Positions 63,758 to 64,000 of a stretch of 64,000 nucleotides of DNA are shown here, in pieces (the stretch's first letter is position 1; each line of letters begins with the position of its first letter). Location of the stretch: assembly GCF_037975245.1 (NCBI RefSeq), contig NC_092571.1, positions 26,920,564-26,984,563 of the forward strand. The letters run 5' to 3'. The position numbers were made by a program, and so were the translations under genes. Source of the stretch: Apostichopus japonicus. Its lineage: Eukaryota; Echinodermata; Holothuroidea; Aspidochirotida; Stichopodidae. Below the pieces are notes generated by a model that was given only the letters and a program-made list of their open reading frames with translations, was not told where the DNA came from and made no database searches.

Positions 63758-64000
63758 CTGTTACAAAAAAAAATAAGTTCAATAGAGTTATCTTTTACCA
63801 TAATATCATATTCCCAGTTATTGGGGATGTCACTTCAGGTTAGGATAACTTTACTGAAATTGCTTTTATAACTAATATCTCATAATAGCGCAACCACATT
63901 TGGCTCTCTGAACCCCTTAATTGTATTTTGAGGAGAGTAAGGCTCTTAGAAAAATACATAATTGCGACACTAATATCGTAAACTAATCATTTGAAAATTT
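63758..64000. other. Intron of the membrane protein gene
   Basis: Sequence immediately 5' (minus strand) of the terminal exon; the pyrimidine tract lies at 63763-63775. Nothing else is visible. Confidence 0.6.

Overview
The window is metazoan nuclear DNA. Genes are split by GT-AG introns, about 90% of the sequence is non-coding, and DNA transposons, non-LTR relics and satellites are dense. The frequent octamer TAGGCCTA and the mix of repeats suggest a marine deuterostome, most likely an echinoderm; this is inference from sequence texture and no species marker was seen.

Layout. 1-5.1 kb: tRNA-Pro(UGG) with a Pol III terminator; a 0.9 kb hAT remnant (1237-2152) with decayed transposase C-terminal coding; a two-exon minus-strand gene for a 77-aa secreted peptide precursor (3114-3707). 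5.2-22 kb: a 13-exon plus-strand gene for a protein of about 717 aa with an N-terminal all-helical region, three TPRs and a C-terminal MYND zinc finger; its introns hold a near-perfect hairpin, a duplicated exon, retroelement tails and minisatellites. 25-30 kb: ELP5 (Elongator subunit 5) on the minus strand, seven coding exons visible and the first exon not found. Its terminal coding exon has been amplified into a 76-bp satellite of about 16 units directly behind its stop codon.

30.1-39.4 kb: a 125-bp satellite in the ELP5 5' intron, interrupted by a 7,249-bp element flanked by TA duplications. The element has 21-bp terminal inverted repeats, kilobase-scale inverted arrays of a ~43-bp repeat, and an internal region carrying what may be a small spliced gene. 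39.5-43.6 kb: a decayed CR1/L2-like reverse transcriptase, then a minus-strand relic of a multicopy invertebrate ORF split by a 2,168-bp TIR element. That insertion can be verified inside the window: removing the element and one 4-bp duplication rejoins the reading frame. 43.6-45.6 kb: tandem units rich in TGACCT motifs. 45.7-51 kb: mostly featureless, with a few small repeats and one TTAA-flanked MITE. 51.5-54.2 kb: 2.7 kb of ACT/ACC-type trinucleotide repeat.

54.5-60.7 kb: a 6,105-bp element with 31-bp TIRs and a perfect 8-bp duplication. It contains a relic that reads like P-element/THAP9-type transposase, a second copy of the MITE, and a nested fold-back element. 60.9-63.4 kb: non-coding with a triplicated repeat. 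63.4-63.8 kb: the terminal exon, minus strand, of a single-pass membrane protein whose remainder lies beyond the window.

The host genes show no shared pathway. The most unusual material is in the mobile DNA: an empty-site-validated 4-bp-TSD element with a repeated 14-bp motif, the 7.2 kb TA-flanked array element, and the satellite made from ELP5's last coding exon.
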